A stretch of DNA of 64,000 nt, taken from contig NZ_JAHBBK010000001.1 in the NCBI RefSeq assembly GCF_018390515.1, forward strand, positions 620,001-684,000, written 5' to 3'. Each line of letters opens with the position of its first letter. Position 1 is the stretch's first letter. The position numbers and the translations under genes were made by a program. This DNA comes from Mucilaginibacter sp. Bleaf8. Its GTDB lineage: Bacteria; Bacteroidota; Bacteroidia; Sphingobacteriales; Sphingobacteriaceae. Positions 18,193 through 29,100 of this stretch are shown here, in pieces. The notes under the pieces were generated by a model, which had not been told where the DNA came from, ran no database searches, and was given only the letters and a program-made list of their open reading frames with translations.

Positions 18193-19059
18193 TCAGGCTA
18201 ACTTTACTTTTCTGCGCGAATACATAAGGCCGGTAATTACCAGCAGTGCCCCTATTACACCATAAACCGTTACATGTTCATGCAATATGGTAACGGCCAT
18301 TATGTATCCCAGCACCGGAGTTAAAAACATCCAGGTGCCGGCCTTTACCGGGTCTTTATGCAGCAGGTTGAGCCATAATCCGTAAGCTACAACCGAAACC
18401 GGTATAACCAGCCACAGGAATGACAGCCAGAAATTAAGATCGGCCGTCAGGTAGTTATGCTTGCTGTTTATGAGTAAGATAGGCGCCATCAGTAAACCGC
18501 CCAGGGTAATTTGCCAGGTATTGACCGCCATTTTGGGTAACGACAGGTTGAATTTGGAAAAACAGATGCTGCCTGCAGATATAGAGGTAAGGCCCAGCAC
18601 CAAAGCGATAAGTCCTTTTAAGGTTGCATGGCTATTTTCCAGGTTGGGTTTGGCAGCTAATATCAGTCCGGACAGGCAAAGCACAATACCTATCCATTGA
18701 TGCATAGACGGCTTCTTCTTCAAAAACAAGGCTGAAAGTAAAATTAAAATCAGCGGGTTGGCTGCCGATACGAGGCTGATTAATCCGGCAGAAACAGTTT
18801 CGATTGCAATCAGGTAACCGGTCATGTATACCGTAATATTCAGAATTCCCAATATGAGCAGCTTACCCATTTCTGAGCGGTTTGGAAAACGTACCTGTCC
18901 CCTTTTAATTACATAGGTATAGGTTAACAATATTACCGCTACCAAAGCAAAGCGCAGTACCGAAAGCAAAAACGGATCAACAGATCTTATGGCAAACTTG
19001 GTAGCAACAGTAGCGGAAGCCCAGAACAGGGCAAAAAATAAACCTTCGGCAATATCCAT
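18193..19059 (-). CDS. EamA/DMT family transporter
   Basis: 288-aa inner membrane protein with ten hydrophobic segments in two EamA repeats (about residues 5-135 and 145-285). Family features include LLSVLRFALVAVILL in the first repeat and PVLGYIMAVTILHEHVTVYGVIGALLVITGL in two pieces in the second. Such proteins export metabolites, amino acids or drugs; the substrate is unknown. Ends flush against the convergent small gene. Confidence 0.9.
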   Translation of the reverse strand: MDIAEGLFFALFWASATVATKFAIRSVDPFLLSVLRFALVAVILLTYTYVIKRGQVRFPNRSEMGKLLILGILNITVYMTGYLIAIETVSAGLISLVSAANPLILILLSALFLKKKPSMHQWIGIVLCLSGLILAAKPNLENSHATLKGLIALVLGLTSISAGSICFSKFNLSLPKMAVNTWQITLGGLLMAPILLINSKHNYLTADLNFWLSFLWLVIPVSVVAYGLWLNLLHKDPVKAGTWMFLTPVLGYIMAVTILHEHVTVYGVIGALLVITGLMYSRRKVKLA

Positions 19060-19069
19060 AATAACAAAT

Positions 19070-19093
19070 GCGGCTCAGTTGAAACTGAGCCGC
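19070..19093 (-). terminator. Hairpin terminator of the EmrAB-type operon
   Basis: Stem GCGGCTCAG/CTGAGCCGC with a TTGAAA loop (extendable to 11 bp), between the transporter gene ending at 19151 and the start of the EamA gene. The downstream minus-strand sequence is T-rich but lacks a perfect T run. Confidence 0.7.
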
Positions 19094-19150
19094 AAAGTAA
19101 CGATAATAAGCGCTATAATATTAAGCGGTTTGTTAAGCCGGTATCATATC

Positions 19151-20749
19151 TTAATATGATGCTGGAGCCGGTTGGTTGGCTCTTACATTCACAATGGTAC
19201 GGTTGATGTAAGGGTACAATGCGATAATAAGAATAACGATGACCAGTATCCAGCTGATTAAGTAATAATAATCCATCGCATACCGCAGCTGCGCCTGTGC
19301 GGCTACCGAGCGATTCACCAACCCATTTGCCAAGCGCGCGGCCTGATCGGGCGGCATGCCCCTGCCAATTAGCAGCTGGCGGTAAGAGGTTACCCTTTGT
19401 ATAAAAATAGGATTGGCTTCAGATAGCTCCTGTTGAAAACGATTGAAGTGCGTGCTGCCTTTCTCTAACTGAAAATAATTAATAAGTGCGATGCTGCTGC
19501 AAAAGCCCGTAAACCTGAAAAACACCCCGGTAGCCGAGGCTGCACCACCTAAATGCATAGGCACAGATGATACCATGAAAACGATGAGCGGTGTCATGAG
19601 CAAACCGGCACCCAGCCCTTGCACCATGAGCGGGATGATGTAAGTTTCGGCATTGGCTTGCGACGCAAACAAAAACCGCATCCACAAATGGAACAGCAGC
19701 AGCAGCACAAAGCCATATAACCATACCAGACGCATCGGCTTTTTCATCACAACCAGGCGCGACGATACAATTACGCCCAGTACGATACCCGCCATATTGG
19801 CAAGCAAAATATAACCTAAATGTATAGGGTCCATCCCCATAGCACTGGCAAAGTAGCCAGATGTTATATTGAACGCCCCGCGGCAGATATATAGGATAAA
19901 TACCAGAAATGCGCCGATAACGTAATTTTTATACTTGAAAACCTCTAATGATAAGTATGGCCGTTTCAATTTTGCCTGCCTTACCACATGCAGCGCAAGC
20001 AACAACACAATAGCCACTACGCTTACAGCAATGCGGGTATCGTGCAACCAGTAATATTGCTGCCCGTATATAAGCACATAGCCAATAAGGCATAATGCAA
20101 GCGCATAAATAATAAAGCTGGCCCAATCAACCTGGTATAAAGGAAACTTACGGTTTAGCCGCACGTTGTTCATAATTAAAAACAACAGCAGGGTACCCGG
20201 CAAGTAAAAGAAGATAATGCCTTTGTACAACACGTTAAAATCATAATCGTCCAGTATAGGCGCTGTGAGTAACGTTGTCAAGGGAGAAATCATCAGCAAA
20301 ATACAGTAAAATACCGAGTAGCCAATTTCACGCGCACGTTCTCCATGCAGCCTGTTAAATATGAGTGTAATGCAAATGCTGGTTGATGCACAATTGGCCA
20401 TGCCCTGTATAAACCGGAATATAAAAAGCTCGTGCAAATTATGCGTGGTGTAGCAAATGTAGGAAGTAATAATCTGCACAATAGTACTGATAATCAAATA
20501 CTCTCTTACCGCAATAAAGATGAAGAAACGCCGCTCCAACGCAAAAAAGCTGGCTACGGCAGCATAAAATATTACCATGGAGTATTGTACATCGGCGGGT
20601 TCAATGCCGTAGTAGCCCGCTGCAGATGCACCGTTTGCGGTAGATAGCCCAAACAATGCCATTGAGGGTATCACTACCATCAAAATAACGCCCCTAATTA
20701 ACCACTCGGGAGCCCATGTTTTAAATACCGGTGTCGGCTTACTGTCCAT
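19151..20749 (-). CDS. MFS multidrug exporter, DHA2 (EmrB-like) family
   Basis: 532-aa inner membrane transporter with about 14 hydrophobic segments, the DHA2 topology. It differs from classical EmrB in having few charged motifs; motif-C-like glycines are seen around SPLTTLLTAPILDD. It is cotranscribed with an EmrA-like adaptor (11-bp overlap) and a TolC-like channel, giving a tripartite exporter across both membranes. The likely regulator is the divergent AraC protein at 23261. Substrate unknown. Confidence 0.88.
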   Translation of the reverse strand: MDSKPTPVFKTWAPEWLIRGVILMVVIPSMALFGLSTANGASAAGYYGIEPADVQYSMVIFYAAVASFFALERRFFIFIAVREYLIISTIVQIITSYICYTTHNLHELFIFRFIQGMANCASTSICITLIFNRLHGERAREIGYSVFYCILLMISPLTTLLTAPILDDYDFNVLYKGIIFFYLPGTLLLFLIMNNVRLNRKFPLYQVDWASFIIYALALCLIGYVLIYGQQYYWLHDTRIAVSVVAIVLLLALHVVRQAKLKRPYLSLEVFKYKNYVIGAFLVFILYICRGAFNITSGYFASAMGMDPIHLGYILLANMAGIVLGVIVSSRLVVMKKPMRLVWLYGFVLLLLFHLWMRFLFASQANAETYIIPLMVQGLGAGLLMTPLIVFMVSSVPMHLGGAASATGVFFRFTGFCSSIALINYFQLEKGSTHFNRFQQELSEANPIFIQRVTSYRQLLIGRGMPPDQAARLANGLVNRSVAAQAQLRYAMDYYYLISWILVIVILIIALYPYINRTIVNVRANQPAPASY

Positions 20750-21821
20750 TTTCTCCCTGCTCTTTCCGCACTATTACATTCGCATTCATACCCGCACGCA
20801 GTGGGTCTATCACCGCTGTGCTTTCGGTAAGCCGGATACGTACCGGTATGCGCTGTACAATTTTCACAAAGTTGCCGGTTGAGTTATCGGGCGGCAGTAA
20901 CGAGAAGCGTGAACCGGTAGCCGGCGAAAGCGAAATGATGGTTCCTTTAAACTTACGCCCCGGATAAGCGTCCGTTTCAATTTCGGCAGCTTGGCCGATG
21001 CGCATATGGCGTACCTGGGTTTCTTTAAAATTAGCTATGACCCATTTACCGGCCTCCTGGTCTACAATGAAAGCCAGCGTTTGCCCTGCCTGTATGGCTT
21101 GGCCTTGCTGTATAGTGCGGCGGCCCATTTTACCGTTGTACGGTGCGGTAATGATGGTATAGCCAACATCCAGTTTGTGACGATTTACAACAGCCTGGCG
21201 TCTTTTAACCTCCGCCTCCAAAACTGCTCTTTGCACACGTGTATCATTTACGCGTGATAAGGATGTCTGATAGTTTTCAACCGCCGACTGGTATTCTGAC
21301 CGAGCTACGTTCAAGGCAGTCTCTACATTTTCCAGCTGTTGTTGGGTAGCAGATTCCGCTTCATACAAGCGCTTGTAGCGTGCATATTCTTGCTGCTGAT
21401 GCCACAAGCGGGCTTTAGCTGCCGCTATTTGCGATTGCGTTACCTGCGATGCATTGGCTGTGGTTTGCACATTACTTGCTAAAGCTTTTAACTGAGCATG
21501 GGCATTTGTAAGCGCTGCCTCGGCCTCGGCCTGTTGCAATTCATATTCGCTGTTGTCAATAACAATCAGCGTATCTCCTTTTTTAACGTCCTGGTTTTCT
21601 TCATAACGTATTTCGCGTATGTAACCGCTCACGCGTGAGGTAATCGGGTTAATATATTCTTCAACCTGTGCATCGTTGGTTTCTTCGTACAGGTACAACT
21701 GCCATAAAGATATGGCTCCCCATACAGCCAGTGCTACCAGTATAGCGCCGGCTATCCAGGCGCTGATGCGGGTAATCAGTTTATCGGTACGGGTGTATTG
21801 ATTAGAGGTGGTGGTACTCAT
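20739..21821 (-). CDS. HlyD/EmrA family periplasmic adaptor
   Basis: 360-aa membrane fusion protein. It has one N-terminal membrane anchor (about residues 18-40), a biotinyl-lipoyl half motif GYIREIRYEENQDVKKGDTL, a long alpha-helical coiled-coil hairpin (about 85-200, rich in Ala/Gln/Glu) and a beta-barrel part with the second lipoyl half (ITAPYNGKMGRRTIQQGQ). It connects the MFS pump and the outer membrane channel. It starts 4 bp after the TolC-like gene and overlaps the pump gene by 11 bp. Confidence 0.92.
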   Translation of the reverse strand: MSTTTSNQYTRTDKLITRISAWIAGAILVALAVWGAISLWQLYLYEETNDAQVEEYINPITSRVSGYIREIRYEENQDVKKGDTLIVIDNSEYELQQAEAEAALTNAHAQLKALASNVQTTANASQVTQSQIAAAKARLWHQQQEYARYKRLYEAESATQQQLENVETALNVARSEYQSAVENYQTSLSRVNDTRVQRAVLEAEVKRRQAVVNRHKLDVGYTIITAPYNGKMGRRTIQQGQAIQAGQTLAFIVDQEAGKWVIANFKETQVRHMRIGQAAEIETDAYPGRKFKGTIISLSPATGSRFSLLPPDNSTGNFVKIVQRIPVRIRLTESTAVIDPLRAGMNANVIVRKEQGENGQ

Positions 21822-21825
21822 AAAA

Positions 21826-23163
21826 TTAAAGGTTGCCTATAACTTTTTGTAATTGATAATATTGCATTTGCGCCGCTATTTTTGCAGCAGCCAAATCAAA
21901 TTGCGTTTGCAGCACTTCGGTATTCGATTGCAGCAAATCGGTAACGAGTGAGAGTTGATTGAAATAAGTATTGTTTACAATACGGGCATTTTCGGATGCT
22001 TGGCGTATGTTGGTTTGTGCTACCGTAATACGATCAAGCGCTTCCTTATAGCGCAGATAGGCCTCATTCACCTGCTGCCTGATGGCATCTTCTGTATCCT
22101 TATGTTCCAGCTCCTGCTTTTCGTATTCCAATTCAGACGCTTTTACTTTGTGCTTGTTATGATAAAAAGCTGAGATGGGAAAGCTGGCCCGCACGCCTGT
22201 CATCCCCAAGCCGTACAAGGTACCCTCGTACGGATAAAATTGTATTTGCGGATATGTATAAGCGTAATTGGCAAACAAGCCCAGCTTAGGCGACACGTTG
22301 GCCTTCACATCCTTTAGTTGCAAACGGCGCAACTCGGTTTCCTGCGCAGATACCTTGCTTTGATGCGAATTACGCTCCGCCTGTAACAGATAATCTTCAT
22401 AGGATTGCAAAGTTAAAGCTGTGCTATCTTTTTGTGTTAAAGGCGTAACCAAGGTCTGATCTGGCTGACCGATCAGGATGTTGAGCTTTTGATTGGCAAT
22501 GGCTATATCGTTTTCAATTTGCTCCAGTGTAAGTTTTTGCCTGGATAGCTGCAATTCGGCACGTAAGGCGTCACTTTTTAACACCACGCCGTTTTTTTGC
22601 AATACGCGTATACGGTCGAGCTGCTTCTGCTGCTCAGCAATATTAGCCTGCATCAGGCCCTTGAAAGTCATGGCGCGGCGTAGTTCCAAAAAATATTGCG
22701 CTGCACGAAATTTGATTTCTGATACGGTTAGCTTTTTCTGCTCTTCGCGCAGGCGGCGTACCGTTTCCTGCTCCTCAATTTTAAGATTGGTTTTGTTACC
22801 GTTATAAATATTCAGATAAGCATCACCGCCAACCCGGTAATAAGTATGCAGCACCGGAAACTGCGACGGGCTATTAAGCAAGCCGTTTTTATATAAAGCC
22901 AGGTTACTTACATAGGCGTACTCACCGGTTGCGTTAATTTCGGGCAGGCGTTCTGCTTTGGCATCCTTAATATCTTCTTCGCTGCTGCGAACGCTCAGCT
23001 GCTGCATTTGTATGCTTTTATTGTACTGCTCGGCCCGGTTCCAAATCTCTTGCAGGGTAAGCTGTACCGGTGCCCCCGCGGCTGGCTGCTGCTGCGCCCG
23101 GGCTGCCGTAACCATACCGGCCGTGGCTAATATGATTAATATATATTTAAGTGAATAATACAT
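21826..23163 (-). CDS. TolC family outer membrane efflux protein
   Basis: 445-aa outer membrane channel component. A Sec signal peptide covers the first ~23 residues (ILIILATAGMVTAARAQ). Two helical OEP domains follow, with long heptad-like stretches between residues 100-240 and 320-440. There is no lipobox cysteine, in contrast to the NodT-type protein at 2771. First gene of the exporter operon; a TAATTTTG -7 element lies 14 bp upstream of the start. Confidence 0.92.
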   Translation of the reverse strand: MYYSLKYILIILATAGMVTAARAQQQPAAGAPVQLTLQEIWNRAEQYNKSIQMQQLSVRSSEEDIKDAKAERLPEINATGEYAYVSNLALYKNGLLNSPSQFPVLHTYYRVGGDAYLNIYNGNKTNLKIEEQETVRRLREEQKKLTVSEIKFRAAQYFLELRRAMTFKGLMQANIAEQQKQLDRIRVLQKNGVVLKSDALRAELQLSRQKLTLEQIENDIAIANQKLNILIGQPDQTLVTPLTQKDSTALTLQSYEDYLLQAERNSHQSKVSAQETELRRLQLKDVKANVSPKLGLFANYAYTYPQIQFYPYEGTLYGLGMTGVRASFPISAFYHNKHKVKASELEYEKQELEHKDTEDAIRQQVNEAYLRYKEALDRITVAQTNIRQASENARIVNNTYFNQLSLVTDLLQSNTEVLQTQFDLAAAKIAAQMQYYQLQKVIGNL

Positions 23164-23176
23164 AAAAAATAATGCA

Positions 23177-23208
23177 CAAAATTACCATTATAGGCTGTGT
23201 GTAATTTT
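23177..23208 (-). promoter_or_regulatory. Promoter and candidate operator of the exporter operon
   Basis: On the minus strand TAATTTTG (23184 down to 23177) matches the TAnnTTTG -7 element. It is overlapped by an 8-bp inverted repeat, AAAATTAC at 23178-23185 and GTAATTTT at 23201-23208, with a 15-nt spacer. Its position between the operon and the divergent AraC gene makes it a plausible regulator site. Confidence 0.5.
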
Positions 23209-23260
23209 ATTTAACTTGCCGAAAATTTGATGATTCCGGCCAAGGCATTATCAGCTGAAT

Positions 23261-24073
23261 ATGAAAGAAGAGAGCCTAAAACTTATAGATAAACACCCTG
23301 ATTCGGTATATGTTCTGCACGAAAAAGTAGAAAGGAAGTTTTCGGTACACAGCCATAAAAAGGGGCAACTTACTTATGTACAGGGCGGTATTACTTATGT
23401 ACATATGGAAGAAAAAACATATGTGATACCATCCAGGCACTATATATGGATACCTTCAAACCTTAAACACTGGCTGCAAGTGGGGCACTCGGCTACTGCT
23501 ATTCGAAACCTATACTTTTATAGTATGGATGACGAGAGCAACCCATTCTATACCCGTATGGGTATTTATCCGGTAAATACGCTGTTGTATGAAATGATTG
23601 TGTTCACGGAGCAATGGAATGGCGATATCAAACCAAATGACAAAGCCTTTGCCTTTGTGGCAGCTATAAAAAATATATTGCCTTTACTGGGTGATAAAAA
23701 TCTGCCTATCGTTTTACCTACAACAACCAACGAAAGGATAAGACCGGTATTGTTATACCTGCGCGACCATGCCGCATTGCCCTTATCCCTGCAAAGCGTA
23801 AGTGAAAAATTTGGTTTTAGTGAGCGCACACTATCACGGTTGTTCCAGTCAACCCTGAGTATTTCCTTTTTACAATATTTGAAGCAGTTGCGCATGGTTA
23901 AAGCGGTGGAAATGATGCTACAATCAGACATGACCTTGAGTCAGATTGCATTTGCTACGGGATATAATAGCCTTTCTGCTTTCAGCAACACATTTTATCA
24001 GCTTACACAAATGCGGCCATCGGAATTTGAGCAGGCGGTAATAGCTTCACCGAAACCGCGCCCGGTGAAATAA
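23261..24073 (+). CDS. AraC family transcriptional regulator
   Basis: 270-aa regulator with an N-terminal cupin-like ligand domain (VHSHKKGQLTYVQGG, then PSRHYIWIPSNLKHWLQVG) and a C-terminal double helix-turn-helix (LQSVSEKFGFSERTLSRLFQ and MTLSQIAFATGYNSLSAFSN, about residues 175-250). It is transcribed away from the EmrAB-TolC type operon, with 97 bp between the starts, so control of that operon is the natural inference. The ligand is unknown. Confidence 0.9.
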   Translation: MKEESLKLIDKHPDSVYVLHEKVERKFSVHSHKKGQLTYVQGGITYVHMEEKTYVIPSRHYIWIPSNLKHWLQVGHSATAIRNLYFYSMDDESNPFYTRMGIYPVNTLLYEMIVFTEQWNGDIKPNDKAFAFVAAIKNILPLLGDKNLPIVLPTTTNERIRPVLLYLRDHAALPLSLQSVSEKFGFSERTLSRLFQSTLSISFLQYLKQLRMVKAVEMMLQSDMTLSQIAFATGYNSLSAFSNTFYQLTQMRPSEFEQAVIASPKPRPVK

Positions 24074-24097
24074 CAGTTATTAAATGAGTATAATAAA

Positions 24098-24137
24098 AGA
24101 GAAGGTCCTTACCGTTTGGCAAGGACCTTCTCTTTTT
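24098..24137. terminator. Bidirectional terminator between AraC and glgB
   Basis: Perfect 13-bp inverted repeat (AGAGAAGGTCCTT at 24098-24110 and complement at 24121-24133) with a 10-nt loop, T run on the right and A run on the left; it serves both convergent genes. Confidence 0.9.
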
Positions 24138-24138
24138 G

Positions 24139-26097
24139 TTAATCAAAATCCCTCATGTACTTTAACACCACCAGCCCTAAAGGTGGCAGGGTTAAGGATA
24201 CAGAATGCGTTTTGCCATGCATCGGAATTGGATAGGCTTCGATATCTGAACCATTCAGTACATCGCTACCACCGTATTTAAGATCGTCTGAATTGAGCAC
24301 CTCGGTGTAGTAACCCATTTGCGGCACACCAATACGGTAATTCTCGCGAACAACAGGTGTGAAGTTGCCAATAAACAGCAGTTTTTCATCATCGCTATTT
24401 CCTTTACGTATCCAGGAAATAACACTGTTGGTACTATCACTTACATCTATCCATTCAAAACCCTCGGGTGAAAAATTCTGCTCGTATAATGCCGGATAGT
24501 TCTGAGAGAGCTTATTCAGATCAGTGAGCAGCTTTTGAATACCCTTATGGTCGGGCTGGTCGCTTTCGTGCCAGTCCAAACTATAATCGTGCTGCCACTC
24601 ATGGTGCTGGGCAAATTCGCCACCCATAAATATCATTTTGGCACCGGGGTGGCCAAACATGTAGCTGTACAGCAACCGCAAATTGGCAAACTGCTGCCAG
24701 CGGTCGCCGGGCATTTTGTCGATCAGGGAATGTTTACCGTAAACAATCTCATCATGAGAAAGTGGTAGTACAAACTTTTCGGTAAAGGCATATACCAGGC
24801 TAAAGGTTAACTGCCCGTGATGATACCCCCTATAGATAGGCGGATTGGCAAAATAATCGAGCGTATCATGCATCCATCCCATCATCCATTTCATATCAAA
24901 ACCCAAGCCACCGGCATTGGAAGGTGCGGTTACACCCGGCCAGGCGGTCGACTCCTCGGCTACGGTAAAAGCATCCGGGTGATGCGTGTGTACGGCATCG
25001 TTAAATTCTTTCAAGAAGCTGATCGCTTCCAGGTTCTCACGGCCGCCATACTCGTTCGGGATCCACTCTCCTTCTTTACGCGAATAATCGAGATATAACA
25101 TAGAAGCTACAGCATCGACACGCAAACCATCAATGTGGTATTTATCGAGCCAGTAAAGCGCATTCGAAATTAAAAATGCCCTTACTTCGTTACGGCAGAA
25201 GTTAAAAATCAAGCTTTTCCAATCAGGATGAAAACCCTTGCGTGGGTCTGCATACTCATACAAATGCGTACCATCAAAGTATCCCAGGCCATGCTCATCG
25301 GTAGGAAAATGCGAGGGAACCCAGTCGAGTATTACCCCTATCCCAGCCTGATGAAGCTGATCAACCAGGTACATAAAATCCTGCGGCGTGCCGAAACGGC
25401 TGGATGGTGCAAAATACCCGGTAAGCTGGTATCCCCATGAACCGTAAAACGGATGCTCCATTACGGGCATAAACTCTACGTGAGTAAAACCCATTTCTTT
25501 ACAGTAACCGGTTAAATCAGCTGCCAGTTCGCGGTAGGTCATAAAACGGCTCTCGCCATTTTCTATAACCCGTCGCCAGGAACCAACGTGCATTTCATAG
25601 ATTGAAATTGGCTTTTTAAGCGGACTTACCTTCTGGCGGTCGTTCATCCAGTTTTGGTCGGCCCAGGTATAGTTTAAGTCGGCAGTAAAGGTTGCAGTCT
25701 GCGGTGCCTCTTCCCAACGGTAAGCATAAGGGTCACCCTTTTCTACTTGGTACCCATTTTGGCCTTCGATAAAATACTTATACACTTCGCCACCTGCAAC
25801 GTTTGGAATAAAAGCTTCCCAAATACCGGAATGGTCCCAGCGCACACTAAGCGGGTGGCTTTGCCGTTGCCAGCCATTGAAGTTTCCAATTACAGATACA
25901 TAGCTGGCATTGGGTGCCCAAACAGCAAAGTAAGTGCCTTGCTGCCCGTGGTGCTCTACCTGGTGTGCGCCCAGTTTGTTATACAAGCGGTAATGCTTAC
26001 CGGCCTTAAAAAGTTCAATATCAAAATCTGAAAACAGGGAGAACCACGGTGTGGTCTCCTGCGATTGTGCGGTATCTGCTATTTCGTGTGCTTCCAT
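24139..26097 (-). CDS. glgB: 1,4-alpha-glucan branching enzyme
   Basis: GH13 branching enzyme of 652 aa that introduces alpha-1,6 branches in glycogen-like glucans. N-terminal CBM48 (about residues 30-125, VWAPNASYVSVIGNFNGW), then the GH13 barrel with region I (DWVPSHF), region II (GLRVDAVASML, nucleophile Asp), region III (AEES, acid/base Glu) and region IV (LSHDEI). The C-terminal beta domain closes the protein. Third gene of the GlgE operon, 7 bp after treS-pep2, so it branches maltosyl chains built by GlgE. Confidence 0.95.
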   Translation of the reverse strand: MEAHEIADTAQSQETTPWFSLFSDFDIELFKAGKHYRLYNKLGAHQVEHHGQQGTYFAVWAPNASYVSVIGNFNGWQRQSHPLSVRWDHSGIWEAFIPNVAGGEVYKYFIEGQNGYQVEKGDPYAYRWEEAPQTATFTADLNYTWADQNWMNDRQKVSPLKKPISIYEMHVGSWRRVIENGESRFMTYRELAADLTGYCKEMGFTHVEFMPVMEHPFYGSWGYQLTGYFAPSSRFGTPQDFMYLVDQLHQAGIGVILDWVPSHFPTDEHGLGYFDGTHLYEYADPRKGFHPDWKSLIFNFCRNEVRAFLISNALYWLDKYHIDGLRVDAVASMLYLDYSRKEGEWIPNEYGGRENLEAISFLKEFNDAVHTHHPDAFTVAEESTAWPGVTAPSNAGGLGFDMKWMMGWMHDTLDYFANPPIYRGYHHGQLTFSLVYAFTEKFVLPLSHDEIVYGKHSLIDKMPGDRWQQFANLRLLYSYMFGHPGAKMIFMGGEFAQHHEWQHDYSLDWHESDQPDHKGIQKLLTDLNKLSQNYPALYEQNFSPEGFEWIDVSDSTNSVISWIRKGNSDDEKLLFIGNFTPVVRENYRIGVPQMGYYTEVLNSDDLKYGGSDVLNGSDIEAYPIPMHGKTHSVSLTLPPLGLVVLKYMRDFD

Positions 26098-26104
26098 ATG
26101 TTGA

Positions 26105-29100
26105 TTATTGAGCTTTCTCTACTCTGTTTTTCATTACAATTGATTTGATACCGCGTATTGGCACCACCACCCATGCCGGGCGGTTGTTCAGCTCATAATT
26201 AAGCTCGTAAACCGCTTTTTGCAGCAGGAAGGTTTGCAGCAGTATTTCCAGATCTTCGGTACTTTTCGGCACAAAAGATGAATCCTTCACCGTTTCGAGG
26301 TATGACTGCATAAAGAATCCTGACATGTAATGGTACCATTGCTCCACGTGCGGAATCAGTTTTTCAATATCTTCCACACGTATCTGGTTATCCAGGAACA
26401 AGCTGCCGTAAGCCGCATAATGGAACGAACGAATCATACCCGCCACATCGCGCAGTGGTGAATATTTTAAACGGCGTTCGCTGTAGCTGCGTGCCGGCTC
26501 GCCTTCAAAATCCAGAATCTGGAAGTCTTTTCCGGTGAACAATACCTGCCCCAAATGATAGTCGCCGTGGATACGGATCTTGGTTACATCGATCTTACGG
26601 CTGTATATCTTTTTAAGGATGCTTAAGATCTCATCCTTCATGCCCAGAATTTCCTCTGCTTCTTTCCGTACTTCGTCTGGAAGCTTTTTAATCGTCCGGT
26701 TCAAAGTTTGGAATGCTACCCGTACCAGCGATTGTAATGATGAGAACAACGAGCGTTGGTAGTGAAGTGAATAATCCTCGGGCTTAAAGGCCGGATTTTC
26801 ATGTTCGGAACCTAATGCCAGGTGCATTTCGCCGGTACGCTCGCCTAACAGGCGTACCAGTTCGGCTACCGTTGCATCCAGTTTTTCTTTAACGCCTTCA
26901 GGAACCTGCTCATAAGCTACCGGCTCGGTTAAGCTGCCAATCAGGGCGGTTGATACTACATTATCCGTATCGGTTGATGACAAAAGGTTATCGTTAAAAT
27001 CATCCAGACGGCTTAGCATATACTCCCAACCATCACTGTTGGCTTTAACCATTTCCTGCATCATGCCCAGTACCATAGTTTGGTTACCAAACTGCCACTC
27101 AATGGCACCAACAAAGCCCGGTGTGTTTTGGAAACCAGCTTCCCTGGTCAGGAACTGGCTAATCTCCATATCGGGATTAATGGCGCGGTCAACCTTACGG
27201 TAAAGCTTCAGATAATAAGCGCCATCGTAAGTGATGGATGTATTACTTTGCTCTGCCGAAAGCATTTTAACTTTCGTATCCGGATTTTCGGCAAGGTGGG
27301 TTTTAAGCTCACGGTTGCCGGTAAACACCAATTCGCTATTGATTTGCGGTACACTGTGGTGATGCGCCATGTTGTTGATAATAGCCTGTTGAAAATCCAG
27401 ACCATAAATAGCATCGTACAATATACCATCAACCCCTTCAAGCTTAACCTGGGCTATTACCGACTGCGGGCAACCTTCCTGCAACTTGCTGGCCTGCTCG
27501 TTCGTAGCAAATGCAACAGGCAACTGGTACATATCCGGTAAACCGTCGCGGTAAGTAACTTCAAGCAGTAAAATGTAGGCGCTATTTTCTTGCAGCGGTA
27601 CTTTTGCAAAATCAACCACGCGCACAGTTTCCATACCACGGGCCTTGCCGCCAAACCAGCGCAGGCGCATCATATAATCCGGTAAAATGTCGTTACCTAA
27701 TTGCTCAACTACATCCCGGCTTAACAGGTCTCTCCAGCGCGAAAGCTCAATGGTACGCAGACGCTGCTCGTTTTCCATGTCGGTTTGTACATTTTCGAGC
27801 ACGAATATCTGGCTGCCATACCCACCTAAGCTGATGAAATAAGGTGCATCCTCTTTTACTGCAGGGAAACGGTTGCGGCTTTGAATCTCAACAGGCACGT
27901 AACCTTTGAAAGCATTCAAATCCAACTCTACCGGCTGGGTGAAGCGCGAAAGATTAACCACGATTAACATGGTCTGATCTTCGTAAGTACGTGTAAACGA
28001 TAATACTTTCGAGTTTTCGCTCTGAATGAACTTCATGTCGCCACGGCTAAATGCCTTGTACTTTTTACGGGTAGCGATGATCCGTTTCATCCACCACAGC
28101 AGCGAAGAGGTGTTGCGCGATTGCAGTTCAACGTTTACCGATTCATAATGAAACTGCGGATCCAGGATCAACGGTAAATACAAACGCTGCGGATTGGCTT
28201 GCGAGAAACCGGCATTTCGGCCCGAGTCCCACTGCATAGGCGTGCGCACACCGTCGCGGTCGCCCAGGTAAAAGTTATCGCCCATACCTATCTCATCGCC
28301 GTAATACAGCACAGGCGTACCAGGAAGCGAGAACAGCAATATATTCAGTAATTCTATTTTACGACGGTTGTTTTCCAGCAATGGCGCCAAGCGGTGACGA
28401 ATGCCCAGGTTAATCCTTGCCTTTGGATCTTTTACATATACTTTATACATGTAATCGCGTTCCTCATCGGTCACCATTTCAAGCGTCAGCTCATCGTGGT
28501 TACGCAAAAACATTGCCCATTGGCAGGTTGCGGGAATTTCGGGCGTCTGGTCAAAAATATCGGTGATCGGATATTTATCCTCCATTTGCAATGCCATGAA
28601 CATACGCGGCATTACCGGGAAGTGATAGTTCATCTGGCACTCATCGCCATCGCCAAAGTATGCGGCCGAATCTTCGGGCCACATGTTGGCCTCGGCCAGC
28701 AATAAGGTTCCGGGATAGTTCTCGTCCACATACTTACGCAGTTTTTTCAAATAGTCGTGCGTTTCGGGCAGGTTTTCGCAGTTGGTACCGTCGCGCTCAA
28801 ACAGGTAAGGTACAGCATCCAGTCGGAAACCATCCACACCCATTTTTAACCAGTAATCTAAAATCTTGAATACTTCCTGTTGTACCAGCGGATTATCATA
28901 ATTTAAATCAGGCTGGTGATGGAAAAAGCGGTGCCAGTAATATTGTTTTGCAACCGGATCCCAAGTCCAGTTAGAGAGCTCATAATCCTGAAAGATAATA
29001 CGGGCATCTTTGAACTGGGTAGGGTCATCGGTCCACACATAATAGTTTCGCTTATCTGACCCCTTCGGTGCTTTACGCGCACGCTGAAACCAGGGATGCT

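Noticed and set aside
19117..19131. GCTATAATATTAAGC near 19120, similar to the polymerase palindrome
   Set aside because: The half-sites do not match the 7-1-7 pattern and the site lies behind the end of a transporter gene, not in a promoter.
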